DNA of 64,000 nt from Anagrus nilaparvatae (GCA_022575985.1 JAKSXM010000014.1:3038001-3102000), one strand, 5' to 3'; counted from the stretch's first letter, positions 12,201 through 24,986 are shown. The notes: generated by a model from the sequence alone, not told the origin. Numbers and translations: made by a program.

Positions 12201-12444
12201 TTTTGAGCTTTAATTGATTAATTTAAACAATATTATTTAAAAGATTATAATTCAAACATAATATGATATTAAAATTCAAACATTATTTGATTATTTTTTA
12301 ACATATTGATTATTTCAAACAATATATTTCTCTCTTTTTTTTATTATTCAAACATTAATTGATTATTTTTTAATATATTGATTAATTCAAACAATATTAT
12401 TTAAAAGATTATTAAAATTCAAACATCAATCGATTATATTGATA
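12201..12444. repeat. Copy of the 204-bp AT-rich repeat (see 43.89-44.4 kb)
   Basis: Motifs CAAACAATATTATTTAAAAG, AACATAATATGATATTAAAA and CAATCGATTATATTGAT occur in the same order as in the array at 43.89-44.4 kb. The Helitron 3' end (12445) abuts the last motif, so the Helitron inserted into this repeat or was carried with it. Confidence 0.7.
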
Positions 12445-12482
12445 CTAGGGGGCAAGCCCCCTGCGCGCTAAAGCGCGCCAAC
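12445..12482 (-). other. Helitron 3' terminal hairpins and CTAG end
   Basis: Two adjacent perfect GC stems with TTTA and TT loops end in CTAG. Such a structure is the replication terminator for rolling-circle transposition. It stands out sharply in AT-rich surroundings. Confidence 0.85.
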
Positions 12483-14449
12483 CCCCTCAGGTCATTTTAT
12501 TTTCACTATCAGTCAAAATAGATATTTTTTCATAAAATTAATAATATATTTGCATTTAATAAAGTATTTCAAGAATTATTGTCATTGACTGGCTGTAATG
12601 TTTCATTACTTAATTTTTAATGAAAAATTATTATTTTATTGGTCAGCAGGAGCGAAAAAAATTTAAGTAAATTAAAAATTTTTGAAATTATTAATATTTC
12701 ATTAGCTATAATTATAGCGGTCAGTCAGAAAAATTAAAGATTGAGTGAGTTTTTTTTATTAAATTGGATTGAAAGAATTTAGTTTCTTACATGTACATTT
12801 CCTTGTATACATAATTTTTTATTTTTCTATTAGAATTGGATTCATTTTTGTTGAGAAAAACTTTTAATCCATCTTCTGATCTAACTCTGGAAAGAGCTAC
12901 ATATAGCTGACCATGCGTAAAAACGTCTCTACGAAGATCTATGCCAATTTTTTTAAAAGTCTGACCTTGCGACTTGTTGATGGTCATCGCAAAGGCTAAT
13001 TTTATGGGAAACTGTTAAATGTGAAAGGATAATCATTTTCACTGTACAAAGTTATACGATTTAAAAAAATAATTTCTGTAGCATTATCTCCTGTAAGTAT
13101 TTCAAATTTAAGAAAATGATTTGAAAAGTCAAGAATTCTCAGACGCGTTCCATTACATAAGCCTTCTTTGATACTAATATTTCTTATTAACATAACTATG
13201 GTATTTTCTCGCAATTTTAGTTCATGTGGTGGTAAACAGGAGGGAGATAACTAATTTAAGTATTCTGGCAATAGGGCTTCCGACATATCACCATTATCGT
13301 CGCAATTATCTACACTATCAACGCTAGTATAAATATGTTCTGTTGTCTCATCTAGTAAATTAACCACATTCTTATTTATTTGATCAACATCGACAATTCT
13401 TGCAGATAATATCGCACAATGAGATAATTCTTTAAAATTTTTATTTCTTATAACATCAGCATAAACATATTTTTCAATGCTCATATCGGAATTGGCTATA
13501 AATGTTTCTGGTAACTGTATGTTATCTTGATTATCATTCGTGACCCCATCACCAACTTTCAGTAAATAATTTGAAAATTCTACTTCATTAGGTAGTACTC
13601 TCATATTTTTAGTTAGTTTAAAATGTTTAAAATTACTCCACAAATGACTATATTTTATGGAAAGATCCGTAACTTCACTCCGTGTTCCTCCTATTTTCAC
13701 AGGTAGTAATTGCCTAAAATCTCCACCTAAAATAAATATTTTTCCCCCGAAAGGTAAATCATTATTCATAAAATCTCGCAAAGCTCTGTCTACAATTTCT
13801 AAAGTATATCTGGGAGCCATAGGTGCTTCATCCTATATAAAAACATCTGTTTCTCTTAATAATTGAGCTTCTTTTGATTGTACTTTTATATTTGATGTTG
13901 AGTCTGAATTAGTAGGAACCGGTATGCCAAATGTTTTATGTACAGTTTTACCTTGAATAAGTAAAATCGCAGCAATTCCAGTATAAGCCATTGAACAAAC
14001 TTTTTTATTTTCGGATTTCAATAAATGATAAAGTGTGGTGTAAACAAAAGTTTTTCCGGATCCTCCCGGGCCTTCTATAAAATAATAACGTGGGAGATCA
14101 GAATTTTTTTCATGTACAGATTTTAAAACCATGTTTACGAATTCTTTTTGTTCATCATTGAGTAAATTATATAGTTGATCACCTTTTTTTTTATGTACTT
14201 TAGGTGCTAAACTGTCTTCGTTATCTAAAAATAATTCAAAAGTTTGTTCCATTGTCGGAAAATCAGATAATGATCGGCCTCCTGCAATTAGCATATTACT
14301 AATATCTGCATAAGCTTTTTTTTCTGCCACTAATAACGAATCGTATTTAACGTAGTCTTCAGCTATTAAAGTTTTAAATTCTAACCATAATTCTTCTGGG
14401 CGTAATGGTTGACAATGAATTAAAATTCGAACAAATAAATGTCAAAGGC

Positions 14450-14924
14450 TGTTGCGGCCAGTAACTTTATAAATTTCTTTTTATTAATTTCAAAGTTTCG
14501 CGCATTAACTGTCACTTCTTTGATATTATAACTGTTTGTTTTATCGGCCTCTCTTTTGTCAAAAACCCCTACCTTTATGTAAATTTCTCCTTTTTCTATA
14601 AAACCGTTCACTGCGCTCTTTTCTCTCTTTTTCCGTGGTCGGTCTTCGCGCTTCTAACATAATAAATTCACGTAAGTCAATTAAAAAACCATGTGCCGCC
14701 CGGCGTGTAAAATCATCTAATTAAATTCAGTGAAATTAAACTTAATTATTTTATTAATTAACGCTTTATTTATACAGTCCGCTAATAAATTTTATTTTTA
14801 TGTAAATTACTCAACCAGTGACATTTAATAATTATTGTTATTAAGTTTAATCAAGTGCCTTAGTTATTTAACCTAAAACCAAAATTTCCTATATTTTCCA
14901 AATTTATTTATCCAAAATATTACA
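14450..14924 (+). repeat. 5' LTR of the gag-only element
   Basis: Length 475 bp, TG...CA ends, flanked on the left by the AAGGC target duplication. The frame at 14420-14611 on the minus strand runs from LTR into Helitron sequence and is an artefact. Confidence 0.93.
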
Positions 14925-15290
14925 TGGTCAGTGTCGAGCCGGATTCGCTAATTATTAATTCGCAAAAAACGTGCCGAATTAATGTAAGATTGCCGCCATC
15001 ATAGATTTCAAGAAGGCAGAGGTAACAAGAAGGAGCAACAAGCCTCCCCTCTCATCAATACATCAACGCGCAAGACCACACGTCAGCTGTTCTCCCACCA
15101 TCTCATTTGACTGCGAATATCTAAGCATAGTCGTCAAAGCACTTTCGAGAAATACTTCAGACACAGGTGTTTGAATGGTTGTCATTCTTCAGGCAGCTTT
15201 TTTTTCAACATTGAAAATTCAGGGTAAACGTAACCTAACCGCATTATTCAAGGTGATATCTTTTCAATACTTATTTCTCATATCATAATC

Positions 15291-16594
15291 ATGTCTGAAG
15301 TCCGTACATTATTATCTGAACAAATACACGAGGGCAAGCACATTCAAGATTTCATAACAAATTCAAGGCTAAGGGGGGGAGAACGTATTTCAAAATCCAT
15401 ATGGTGTTGCAGAAGGGAACTACTCTCAGAATATTGGGACAGTTTTCGAAAACGTCACAACTCGCTAATCATTAATAAGAACGAACTAATAAAAGAACCG
15501 TATTTCATAAATAATTATTTTCTAGTTGTGGAAAATTCATACATTGATGCTATCAACACAATCAACGAGGAGATCTACACTTCAGAAGCCACTTCACCAG
15601 TTCCAACGTTCTGCAATATCAACGCATCAAACCTTTCGCAACCATTCTTCGATGGTCATCGGCGATTTCCAAAGTGTAGCAACGAGTCTACAGCATTCAA
15701 CCAAGCCACAAGTGCTGGGTCATCACAAACTCTACAAGTTCTTGAGCAAACTTCTTGAAGGTGTAGCAGTCTACAGTCTAGAGCTTCACCAACACATAGC
15801 AGCATGATGATAGCACCCAGTCCAGCCACAAGTGCAGGGTCACATCAAACCATATCCAATTGCTCACAACGCATCAACAAAAACAGAGAACAATCTCTAA
15901 AAACTTAAACTTTTTACAGATGACTGCATCACAACGGAGCATGTTTACGTCATCTTCATCTGATCACTGTGCAGACTGCTTAGGACCTGGAAATCGAGCA
16001 GATACCTGCAGATCCAAACACAACAGTCACATCGGTTACACATGTTATCATACTTTTCTACAAGTTGACACATTAAACTCTGCGGCTCCAATAGCAGCAG
16101 AATCAACAGCTCCAATAGCAGAAAACTCTGCGGCTCCAATAGCAGCAGAATCAACAGCTCCAATAGCAGAAAACTCAGCGGCTCCAATAGCAGCAGAATC
16201 AAGAGCCCCAATAGCAGCAAGCTCAGCGGCTCCAATAGCAGCAAACTCATCAGCTTCAGTAGCAGCAACTAAATTTAGCAACTCCATGCATCTGACCAAC
16301 GGACACACAGCGCCAGAGGTCCAGATCAACATCCAGTCAAGGAAACATTGCCAGCAAGTACAATCAGGTTACATCCAGAGCCAAAAGTTTCTTCGACCTT
16401 CAGACTCACATATAGGTATTAAGTTTTCATATCAATTCTCTAATGAACTATGTCTATGTCTAGACTCTCATGGATCAACTACCAGTCACCGTTCCAACTC
16501 AAAGGCTAATGACGCACTCCATGAACGTCATCATACAAATAATAGCAGTTCTTTCAAAACAGCAACACATCCACGCATCGCATCAAAAGGATAA
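15291..16594 (+). pseudogene. BEL/Pao-like Gag, frameshifted, with AAPIA repeats
   Basis: The first frame (15291-15758) resembles the N-terminal part of BEL/Pao Gag, with LLSEYWDSFRKRHNSLI and YFINNYFLVVENSYIDAI. A second frame (15860-16594) shows CADCLGPGNRADTCRSKHN, close to the cysteine/histidine region found downstream in BEL/Pao polyproteins. It is followed by a tandem peptide repeat of the type SAAPIAAESTAPIAEN (16076-16270, about 54-bp DNA period). The two frames differ, so at least one frameshift lies between 15758 and 15860. Gag would form the particle and bind RNA through the Cys/His region. The peptide repeat is not typical of Gag and looks like a local expansion. The protein stops at 16594 with no enzymatic domains. 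Confidence 0.7.
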
Positions 16595-16960
16595 GGCATC
16601 ATTTTAGCTTCAGTCCACCTTCAGCACCAGTCTTGCTGCCAATCCAGTTTCTTATTTCCAGCTGGTCTTCTGGGCTGCATCATGTCATGGCGGGCGGCCT
16701 TACAAACTGCTCCAATAAACAGAAGATCTCATCATCAAAAAAGAAAAAAATCAAATCCAATAACTCTGTTAAAATTCAATTAAGTTTTCTTAAACTCTTT
16801 TTTTTTCAAATCATAAACTTAATTGGATTCAAATTAAACTTTGTAAAATATTCAAAATTTGTATTGTATAGAATCACGCGTTAAACTCCATTTAAATTTA
16901 AATCAATATAAACTACAAAAACCTTATTTTGTTAAATAAGATTTAACAAGGCGGGCGGTA

Positions 16961-17435
16961 TGTTGCGGCCAGTAACTTTATAAATTTCTTTTTATTAATT
17001 TCAAAGTTTCGCGCATTAACTGTCACTTCTTTGATATTATAACTGTTTGTTTTATCGGCCTCTCTTTTGTCAAAAACCCCTACCTTTATGTAAATTTCTC
17101 CTTTTTCTATAAAACCGTTCACTGCGCTCTTTTCTCTCTTTTTCCGTGGTCGGTCTTCGCGCTTCTAACATAATAAATTCACGTAAGTCAATTAAAAAAC
17201 CATGTGCCGCCCGGCGTGTAAAATCATCTAATTGAATTCAGTGAAATTAAACTTAATTATTTTATCAATTAACGCTTTATTTATACAGTCCGCTAATTAA
17301 TTTTATTTTTATGTAAATTACTCAACCAGTGACATTTAATAATTATTGTTATTAAGTTTAATCAAGTGCCTTAGTTATTTAACCTAAAACCAAAATTTCC
17401 TATATTTTCCAAATTTACTTATCCAAAATATTACA
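16961..17435 (+). repeat. 3' LTR of the gag-only element
   Basis: Length 475 bp, nearly identical to the 5' LTR, preceded by a purine-rich tract and followed by AAGGC. Differences seen by eye lie in TAATTGAATTC, TTATCAATTAA, CTAATTAATT and TTTACTTATCC. Confidence 0.93.
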
Positions 17436-18569
17436 AAGGCTTTTTGGCATCATCCAAAGGCTTGCTTCTCGTAAAGCTTTCCTCCATTCTTCGTCGTCTT
17501 CTACAAGTCCCAAAGCTAAGCAAGCAGCCACAAACGTCGTGTATTCAACTCCATTAACAGTTCTCAAATCAACAAAAATTCTTGCTCCCCTTACATGCAA
17601 CAACAATACCCTTAAATGATATAACTCAATTTGTGTTAGGCTAATTGAGTACATTTTTCCAATGACACCAATATTTTGTTTTCGTTTTTCCCAATGCAAT
17701 ACATTATTGCCTGGGGTTTTCTTAAAGACATAATGATTTGGAATATCGGGATACAAATATTGTCTAGCATCTGGATCTCTTTCATTCAGAGCAAAGTAAT
17801 CAATTAACATTTTTTTTTTATTCAAAGCTTCTTGGATTTCTTCCTCATTACCATCAGTTTCAATAATTAGATTTTGTTGATTAGGTAAATGAACTGGTAA
17901 TCTAGTTATACTGTGACTTTTTTCTTGTAAAGTTTTTCCCAAAATACGCCAACATGCTTCTGTAGGACCAACGTATCTAGTTTTAATAAAATGTTCAACT
18001 TCATCGTGCTCTATTACGCTATCATTTGAATCTTTTTCATTTAAAGATATAGAAGCTGCATCATGACCTTTGTAAATATATTTATGAATGTATTTCACGG
18101 ATTTTATACTTGAAACTGCAACTATATTTATATGAGAATCAAAAGTCAATAACAGCTCTGGATTATAAGGGACAACGTGCCTGTTGTCTACTAAATAATT
18201 GTTTCTTTTTTCATAAGTAATTCCAGTATTCCAGCGTCTATATAATGGGTACCCACCTGCATCCATTATAGTCTCATTTTGAAAATCCATAGGATATCGC
18301 TTTGAGCATTTTCCATTAACTTTACACCAATCTCCACATGGGCCGTGAATCATATGAGTTAATACTGCATTATGCAACCGTAAATTTTCTTGCGGAGAAG
18401 GAATTTCTGCACTAATATATTTGTTAACTATGGCAGGTGTTGCAAGTTTAAACTGCGGTTTTAAAGTTATCAATAAATGAAAGTGAGGCAATCCACGTTT
18501 TTGAAATTCAATTACATACACATAAGCTAAAATTCCACCAATGAAAAATTTTTTCTTAATCATGCTGTT

Positions 18570-18835
18570 GGAGTCCAGTTAGTGGCGCTCTCTATTGTCA
18601 ATTATTTATTACTAGATGAAAAAGAAGAGGGAGCACTAACGAAGTCAGTCGTTCGTCCGACATTGTGCAGTGCACTTCTTATGTTATTGATATGTATTGA
18701 CGCGTTGTATTTTGATTGATATTAAATTAAGTATAATAATAGATGTGTATTAATAATTAATAATAGATGTGAATTTAAATAAATAATTTTATATTAATAA
18801 TAAATTAGTGTTAATATTTATTATATAATAATAAC
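18570..18835. mobile_element. Short insert in the Helitron Rep gene
   Basis: The Rep frame stops matching just after RMYRS and resumes at IKKKFF. The intervening 265 bp is non-coding. It has an imperfect inverted pair, GTTAGTGGCGCTC (about 18580) and GGGAGCACTAAC (about 18630), so a small non-autonomous element is likely. Edges are approximate. Confidence 0.55.
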
Positions 18836-20450
18836 TCCGATACATGCGAATTAATTCATCTTTTTTTTCGTTGAAAACTCGGGCTACTAAATCTGGGCGA
18901 TCTGCAGCGGTTTGACCTGGTAGTAAATTTTCTTTTATTTCAGGCCAATTCGGATTGCAGGTCATTGTCAAAAAAATATCTGGTTTTCCAAATTTCCTTA
19001 CAATACTCATACTATCTTGGTAATTTTGTGTCATATATCGTGGAGAACCAATGAATGTTGATGGTAATATAACAACTTTCCCAACTCGCCCATTAGAATT
19101 CAAAGTTTTATTTTCTAAATGATCAATTAAACCTTGATACGTCTCAGCTCGTAGTTTTTTTTGATTATCTCTGATATACTGAATCTTATCTTGTTGCATT
19201 TTAACATAATTATCTACAGCCCATTGCTGAGTTAATCTACGACCAAGGATAATGGGATTGAATTCGTTTAGTCTAATTGCTAACTTATATTTCAAATTCG
19301 CGCACCGGGAAACTCTGCGATTTGTATTTAATCTTTTTAAGTTTCTATGCCAACCTCGATTTCCGTACGGATAAAACAAAGGATAAATCCATGGTTCTAC
19401 ATTTGGATCCATTGAACTAACATATTGTAATGTTTTTGTATTAATATTTTTAATTGTAACGTAAGATTCGGGTATTTCACCGTCTGCTGTAGTGGTAAAA
19501 ACAGCAGCAACTTCGTTACATATTTGGAAATTGAAACGTCGTTCATCCATTCCCGGTTTTAAATTAAATAAAAGTTGTATTTCAGGGATTGATATAAGTC
19601 CATCATTTTTATTTGATAACATTTTTTCTTGTTCCCTTATTGTTTCATTTATCATTTGATATGATTTAGCAAAAATGTTATGTTCTCTCATTAATCCATC
19701 TACGGTTTCAAGCAGGGTAAGATCTAAATCTGAATTTCGTTTTTCATTCTTTCTATGCTTTAAAGATTTTTCAGGATCTGTAATAAAAAGTTGACCAAAG
19801 GAAGGGCTTTCGTTAACCTCAGGATAAAAAGCTGTATAAATTCTATTGTAAATTTGACCATGTACAATAAGGCAATAAGGACCTCTTCTTTTGTTTGTAA
19901 AATCTACTTTATTAGTTTTAAATGATGCAAAAGCAATTGAGCTATTATATTTACGAATACGGTTGAAAAAAAGTTTAGATTTTTCATGAGAGCCATTAAA
20001 TAAAGATTTAAGAACTTCCGGAAACTCTGGGGCGGATTTCAATTTTACGTCTCCATGGGAGCAGCAGTCGTTAAATGATAATCCTTTCTGGCTGACTTTT
20101 TCGGAATCAAATGCATAACATTGCAATAAGTGCAAGGGACATTCATAGGGCCAAGATAATGCTGGGTTGCAGTTATATTAGTGAAATCAATTTCCTGACT
20201 ATTATCAAAATTTTTCTCCACTTGCAAATTTTGCCGGTTGATTAAATTTTGACGATATTGCCTTTGAGTTAAAATCCTTTGCTGACGACGTTGTTCTTTT
20301 ATTTCTTCTGGGGTTGCTCTATTCAAAGAATTTTTAGCTTTTAATTGCTCTTTTCGGCGTCTTTGAGCTTCGGCATTTCGTTCTCGCCGGGATCGTTCAA
20401 ATTCTGCTTGCTCTTCCGGAGTACGGTTTATTTTTCGGCGACCCATTTTA

Positions 20451-22190
20451 ATTTAGTTAAACTCTTTTAAAAATTTCAATGTAAATAAAATTTTTTAATT
20501 TAAGAAAGCAATTAATTTTTAAATTGCTTTATCAAAATAAATTAATTTTTAATTATACTGTTTAAATTCTAATTTTGTTTTATAATTGAAAAATATATTT
20601 CTGCAAAACAATAAAAAGTAATTCTAACAGAAATAAAATATTTTGAGTTTACTTTTTTATTATTTTTTACAAATTATTTATTTTTATAAGTGATGTAATT
20701 TAAGAATTATTTAAACTTTAAAATTTAATACTCTAATAAATTCAAACAAATTTATTTTTTTGATATCTAGATGTAATTTGATACATGTTAAATTTTAAAA
20801 AAATATATATGTTTAAATATAATATATTTAAAAAATTCGAGTACAAAAATCACAATAGTTTTATATATGAAATTAGTTGAGTTTTTTGTTACAACATACA
20901 GAAAAATTTTTTGAATTAACTTTAAAAATTTAAAAGGATAAGTTAGGTTGGAAATAAATTTCCGGTTTTTTAAAAAATGTGTACAAATAAAACTAAGTTT
21001 TGACTTTGTGCAAAATTATATTTATTTTACTTTTAAGAAAATATATTTTTTATTAATGATTCTTAGCTTTACAATAAACCAATCATCTGTCATCAGTACT
21101 TCTATATACGTTATGTAAAAGTTTAATTATAAGAAGTGGTAAGTAAGTATATCAATATGTTAAGTACAATGTATTTTTCAAATCATCCTCATCATCATCA
21201 TCATCATCATCTTTGTCAATATTTTATTTTGACAATATAAAAAATAAAATATTTCAAAGTTAAGTTAATTTTGAAATATCTGTTGAGACTTGTAGCTTTT
21301 GTGCTGAAAAAAATAAAAATTAATTATACCGGATTTACTTTCCACCTTATATATATGATAAAAAATACGTACATATTTCTTTACTTTAAGATTCCTTGAA
21401 ATAAATTGGCTATGCTGTTGAAGCCGCCCTTTAAGTATACCTGCAAATAAATAAATAAATTTTAAATACATTTTCAGAAAAACTTATAACTGGTTTTGTA
21501 AACCTAAATTATTCTAAGTCCCTAAATTAAAATTATTGTTATTATTGCCCTCGATAGAGGACGCGAGTAAGTTTAGTTCCTAAACTTAGAAGCCTATGTA
21601 ATATGGGTTGTATGGGCAAGTGCCCAAACCTTATCGATATCTTAAGAACTATATAAAGAAAAGAGAACTATATAAAGAAAAGAGACGAGTAAAAAATTTT
21701 TGGAAACTTGAAGCTTGCAGAAAATTTTTAAGGTCTATAAAACTCAATTTTCTCAAAAATTATAATTTCGTACCAATTTAAACAAAATTTAAAAATTGGT
21801 CATTTGGGGTCAAAAAGGACAAAAAAATGCATTACTGCCACACAGAAGAAGAAAGAGGCTATCTCGAGATTTTATGAAAAATGTTATTTTTATATGGGCA
21901 TAATCGTGAAAAAAAAATCTATTCAGTGGTACAAAAATCACTAATTACATATTAGTTAGCATTGCATATCTGCAAGGTTTTCTGTTTTGATAAAATTTAA
22001 TATGGAGTAAAAAATAAATACATCAAACTAAGCGCGCATACATTAATTAACGCGCATGAAAAAAAAATTCCAATACATTTTCAAGTTTTGATAATTTTTT
22101 AGGAAAAGCTATTAATTTTTAATAAAGAGAACAAACCGTGGTGGTTATGGCAAGCAAACAGCTGACGACGCTATAAACATAGCATATAAT
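20451..22190. other. AT-rich non-coding region with a CAT microsatellite
   Basis: No gene is supported. A (TCA)n run lies at 21184-21212. Segment 21680-21830 is another copy of the module shared with 4.95-5.10 kb and 34.09-34.23 kb (TTTTTGGAAA..TTGAAGCTTG, later AAAAATTGGTCATTT). A 17-bp direct repeat, GAACTATATAAAGAAAA, occurs at about 21645-21682. Confidence 0.5.
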
Positions 22191-22196
22191 AATAGT

Positions 22197-23426
22197 ATGC
22201 ATATAGTAGTCCGGGTGACTGCATATAGAAAGAATGCATTGTATGTATTTGTTTTAAAAAATTTTTTTTTTTTTTTTTTTGATATAATTTGTATAATTAA
22301 TAATAAAAAAAAATAAACATAAAAAATGAAATTATCTGAAGAGTATAAAAAAAAAGTGAAAAGATATATATTTTGTTTTTATGAGTAAGTAAAATCTGTA
22401 AGTAAAAGTTTATTTTTCAATTTATTTATAAGTTTATAATGCTTTTCATTTTTACATATGAGCATGATACTCTGCTGTTTCTTCAATTTCTTCTGATAAT
22501 ATTTGTATCTCTTACATCTAATTAGATCTTTATAAATAAAGACTTTCTTGGTACCTTTAAAATGAATAACCGCTGCATTAGTGAATTATAAACTTATAAT
22601 AATAAATTAAAAAATAAACTTATTACTTATAGATTATATTTACTCATGAAAACATAATATATATCTTTTTACCTTTTTTTTATACTTCACAGATAATTTA
22701 ATTTTTTATTATTTTCTAATTATTTATTATACATTGAATAGACAAATATCGCTCATTTTCATTTTTTTGCAAAAATAGTGTCACGTGGTCGTTTATACCA
22801 ATTGAAGTAAGAATTTACAAATTTTTTTTTCTTAAAGTTTGTATTTCAAAAAGTTATTGACCATACACCATAAAAATTAACATAATTTTAAGTTGAAAAA
22901 AAAATTTCTGGCTAAAATATGACAAAAAAGCCTTTACCGTTCCTATTAAGAACTTGGTGTTTTAAGTGAAATAAGTGCATGGATTTTTATTTCCTTTTTT
23001 TTAAAGTTTATATTTCACTTAATTTTAGATGTAACAACAGCTTTTGAACCTTAAATTAATGTTTTAGATGCTATTTTAGTTTAAAATATGACCAAAAATT
23101 ACGTATTTATTCACAAAAGCTTAAAAATTCTTTTTTATAACTCAAGAAATAATCGGTTAAAAGCACAATAATAAAAATTTTTTAATTTTACTAAGTTTTT
23201 ATGACAATAACAAGTTGATCTTTTGATAAAAAAAATTTTTACTTTATGTTTTCTAAAAATTACAGCACTAAAACGAGATTAATATATTATTTTTTTGAAA
23301 TCTATTTTTGCAAAAAAATGAAAATGAGCCATATATCATAAAAATAAAATAAGAAAAATTTTTTAAATAAATACATTCAATGCATTCTTTCTATATGCAG
23401 TCACCCGGACTTCTATATGCATGTTA
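22197..23426. mobile_element. Terminal inverted-repeat element with internal palindrome
   Basis: The ends are inverted copies: ATGCATATAG.AGTCCGGG then TGACTGCATATAGAAAG and AATGCATTG, at 22197-22255 and 23365-23426. Inside, 22320-22440 pairs with about 22570-22720 (AAGATATATATTTTG and its partner). No transposase frame is present. Confidence 0.75.
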
Positions 23427-23671
23427 TTATTATAATTTTGTAATTTTAATGAAATAATTTACATTGAAAAGAATTATTTCATGAGATAATGCTTTTCTTT
23501 CATGTACAACAGCGGCACCAGACATCATGAGTACAGGAATAAAAATACATATCTCGATAATGCTTTTCTTCCTGTGTCGTAAGCTGATTTGGTGCTGCTA
23601 TTTTTGCATATCTCTTGTTTTTCATAGAAGGAGTGAAAAATTTGGAAATTTTGGAATTTGCTCCAAATATT

Positions 23672-24465
23672 GTCAAATTCTGATGATATTTTTTTATGCT
23701 AGTGGAGAAAGAGAAAAAGAGAGGTTTTATTTCAGCAAAAATTCTAAGTGGAATATTCAACATTGCAGGTTATTACTCTAATTCTGATATGATAATTTTA
23801 CCTGATATTGAAACTCGATCAGCTAAGAGCTCTTAGGTAAACTTGAAGAAAATATATATGGTTGTTGTATACATAATTATTAATTGCATTCTTGTTATCA
23901 CTAAATTAAATTATTGAATGCATTAAGTACCAGATGTTATTGCGATAAATTACATTGCATTTGAAATTAATGCAAGTGTTGAGTCGTAATGTATTCTTCA
24001 GAATTTTCCATTACAAAAACTTTCCATTGTAGCATTAATCAGTAGCTGTAAAACAATAAAATTAGGATGCAAAGATATTATTTAAGTTATGCTTGGACAA
24101 CCATAGCATATATGTAACCATGCTATGTACAGCGGCTCAACACTTACATTAATTTCAAATAAAATGTAATTTATCGCAATATCATCTGGTTTTCAATGCA
24201 ATGAATAATTTAATTTAGAAACAACAAAGATACAATAAATAATTATACAACCACCTACAGGAAGTGTATATTTTCTTCAAGTTTACCTAAGAGCTCTTAG
24301 CTGATCGAGGAGTTTCAATATTAGGTAAAGTTGAAAGAGATTATCATATCAGAATTAGAGCAATAACATACAAATGTTGAATATTCTAATTAGAATTTTT
24401 GCTAAAGTAAAACCTCTCTTTTTATCCTTCTCCGCTAGCTAAAAAAACATCATCAGAATTTGTCT
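23672..24465. mobile_element. Foldback element with arms of about 320 bp
   Basis: Arms 23672-23990 and 24128-24465 are inverted copies sharing AATTCTGATGATRTTTTTTT, TCGATCAGCTAAGAGCTCTT and GATAAATTACATT. The centre is only about 140 bp. The overlapping short frames at 23500-23781 are not genes. Confidence 0.78.
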
Positions 24466-24986
24466 GAAAGACTTTTTTTAGAGTTTTTTTTTAAGCAAAA
24501 AATATTTAAATAATTTATCTTTAAATGTAAATTAAATATAATTTATTACCTCTTAATTTATGTAAAGTTGCTTAGGTGCAATAATCAACTGTAACAACAA
24601 ACATAATCTGGATCCAATTTGTACCACTGCACATAAAGCTTTAATTTCTCCGATTTTTTTGATAACACAACACTACTTGATAAGTATAAGTTAATGATTC
24701 AAATCGTTTTAAATTAAAAAAACATAAACAAATTTTTAGGAACGTTTTAATATTTTTGATATAATTGATATAAAAAATATAATGATGCAATACAAAACAT
24801 ATACACAATGATGCAATATATTATTGTTTTATACAATAAACCGAGTGGCGGCGCTTAGGCAGTATCCAGAATTGGACGTTCTCAACACGCCGTGTGAACG
24901 CAGCGCAATGCCGCCAACTCCAAATAAAAAAGTCACAAAAAAACCAGAGGGAGTGATGGTCGCATTTGCTATAATTTCTGCATTAT
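24466..24986. other. AT-rich spacer
   Basis: No frame is seen. A GC-richer patch at 24840-24930 (GAGTGGCGGCGC, AACACGCCGTG) lies just outside the next element and may belong to the target DNA. Confidence 0.4.

Larger units (their letters stand above)
14450..17435 (+). mobile_element. Gag-only BEL/Pao-type LTR retrotransposon inside the Helitron
   Basis: Two 475-bp direct repeats (14450-14924 and 16961-17435) start TGTTGCGGCC and end ATATTACA. By eye they differ at four positions. The 5-bp AAGGC flanks both outer edges (14445-14449 and 17436-17440) as a target duplication. The internal 2036 bp begins with TGG right at the LTR edge, the place of a primer-binding site. It ends with a purine-rich GGCGGGCGGTA just before the second LTR. 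Only gag-like frames are present, with no protease, RT or integrase, so it depended on an autonomous relative. Near-identical LTRs show that it is young. Confidence 0.92.
12787..20446 (-). pseudogene. Helitron Rep/helicase (RepHel)
   Basis: Read from 20446 down. The N-terminus (20045-20446) is rich in R/E/Q and leads to a zinc-finger-like stretch with CTYCN. A frameshift near 20100 joins it to 18789-20135. The Rep domain shows the HUH motif LPHFHLL (about 18480) and the paired tyrosines in YIHKYIYKGHD (about 18070), the residues that nick and join DNA. The helicase part (12787-14444) shows Walker A GPGGSGKT, a DEAP Walker B, GGDFRQLLPV, KSQGQTF and ALSRVRS, as in Pif1-type Helitron helicases. 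Breaks: an insert at 18570-18835, the LTR element at 14450-17435, a TAG just before DEAP (13833), and further breaks at 13251 and 13002. Catalytic motifs remain, so the copy decayed recently or had little time to drift. Confidence 0.9.
12445..20450 (-). mobile_element. Helitron rolling-circle transposon, decayed and nested
   Basis: The 3' end is well marked on the minus strand: one GC stem (GCGCGCTTTAGCGCGC), then GGGGGCTTGCCCCC, then CTAG with T as next base (12444-12480). This is the canonical hairpin-plus-CTRR terminus. Upstream lies one Rep/helicase gene. The body is interrupted by a BEL/Pao-type LTR element at 14450-17435 and by a 270-bp insert near 18570-18835. The 5' TC end was not found. 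It should lie beyond 20446 in AT-rich DNA. Confidence 0.9.

Noticed and set aside
15945..16332. Leucine-rich and alanine-rich frames on the minus strand
   Set aside because: They are antisense shadows of the tandem peptide repeat in the Gag frame on the plus strand.
23500..23781. Overlapping frames on both strands near 23.6 kb
   Set aside because: They lie over the start of a foldback arm and show no protein signature.
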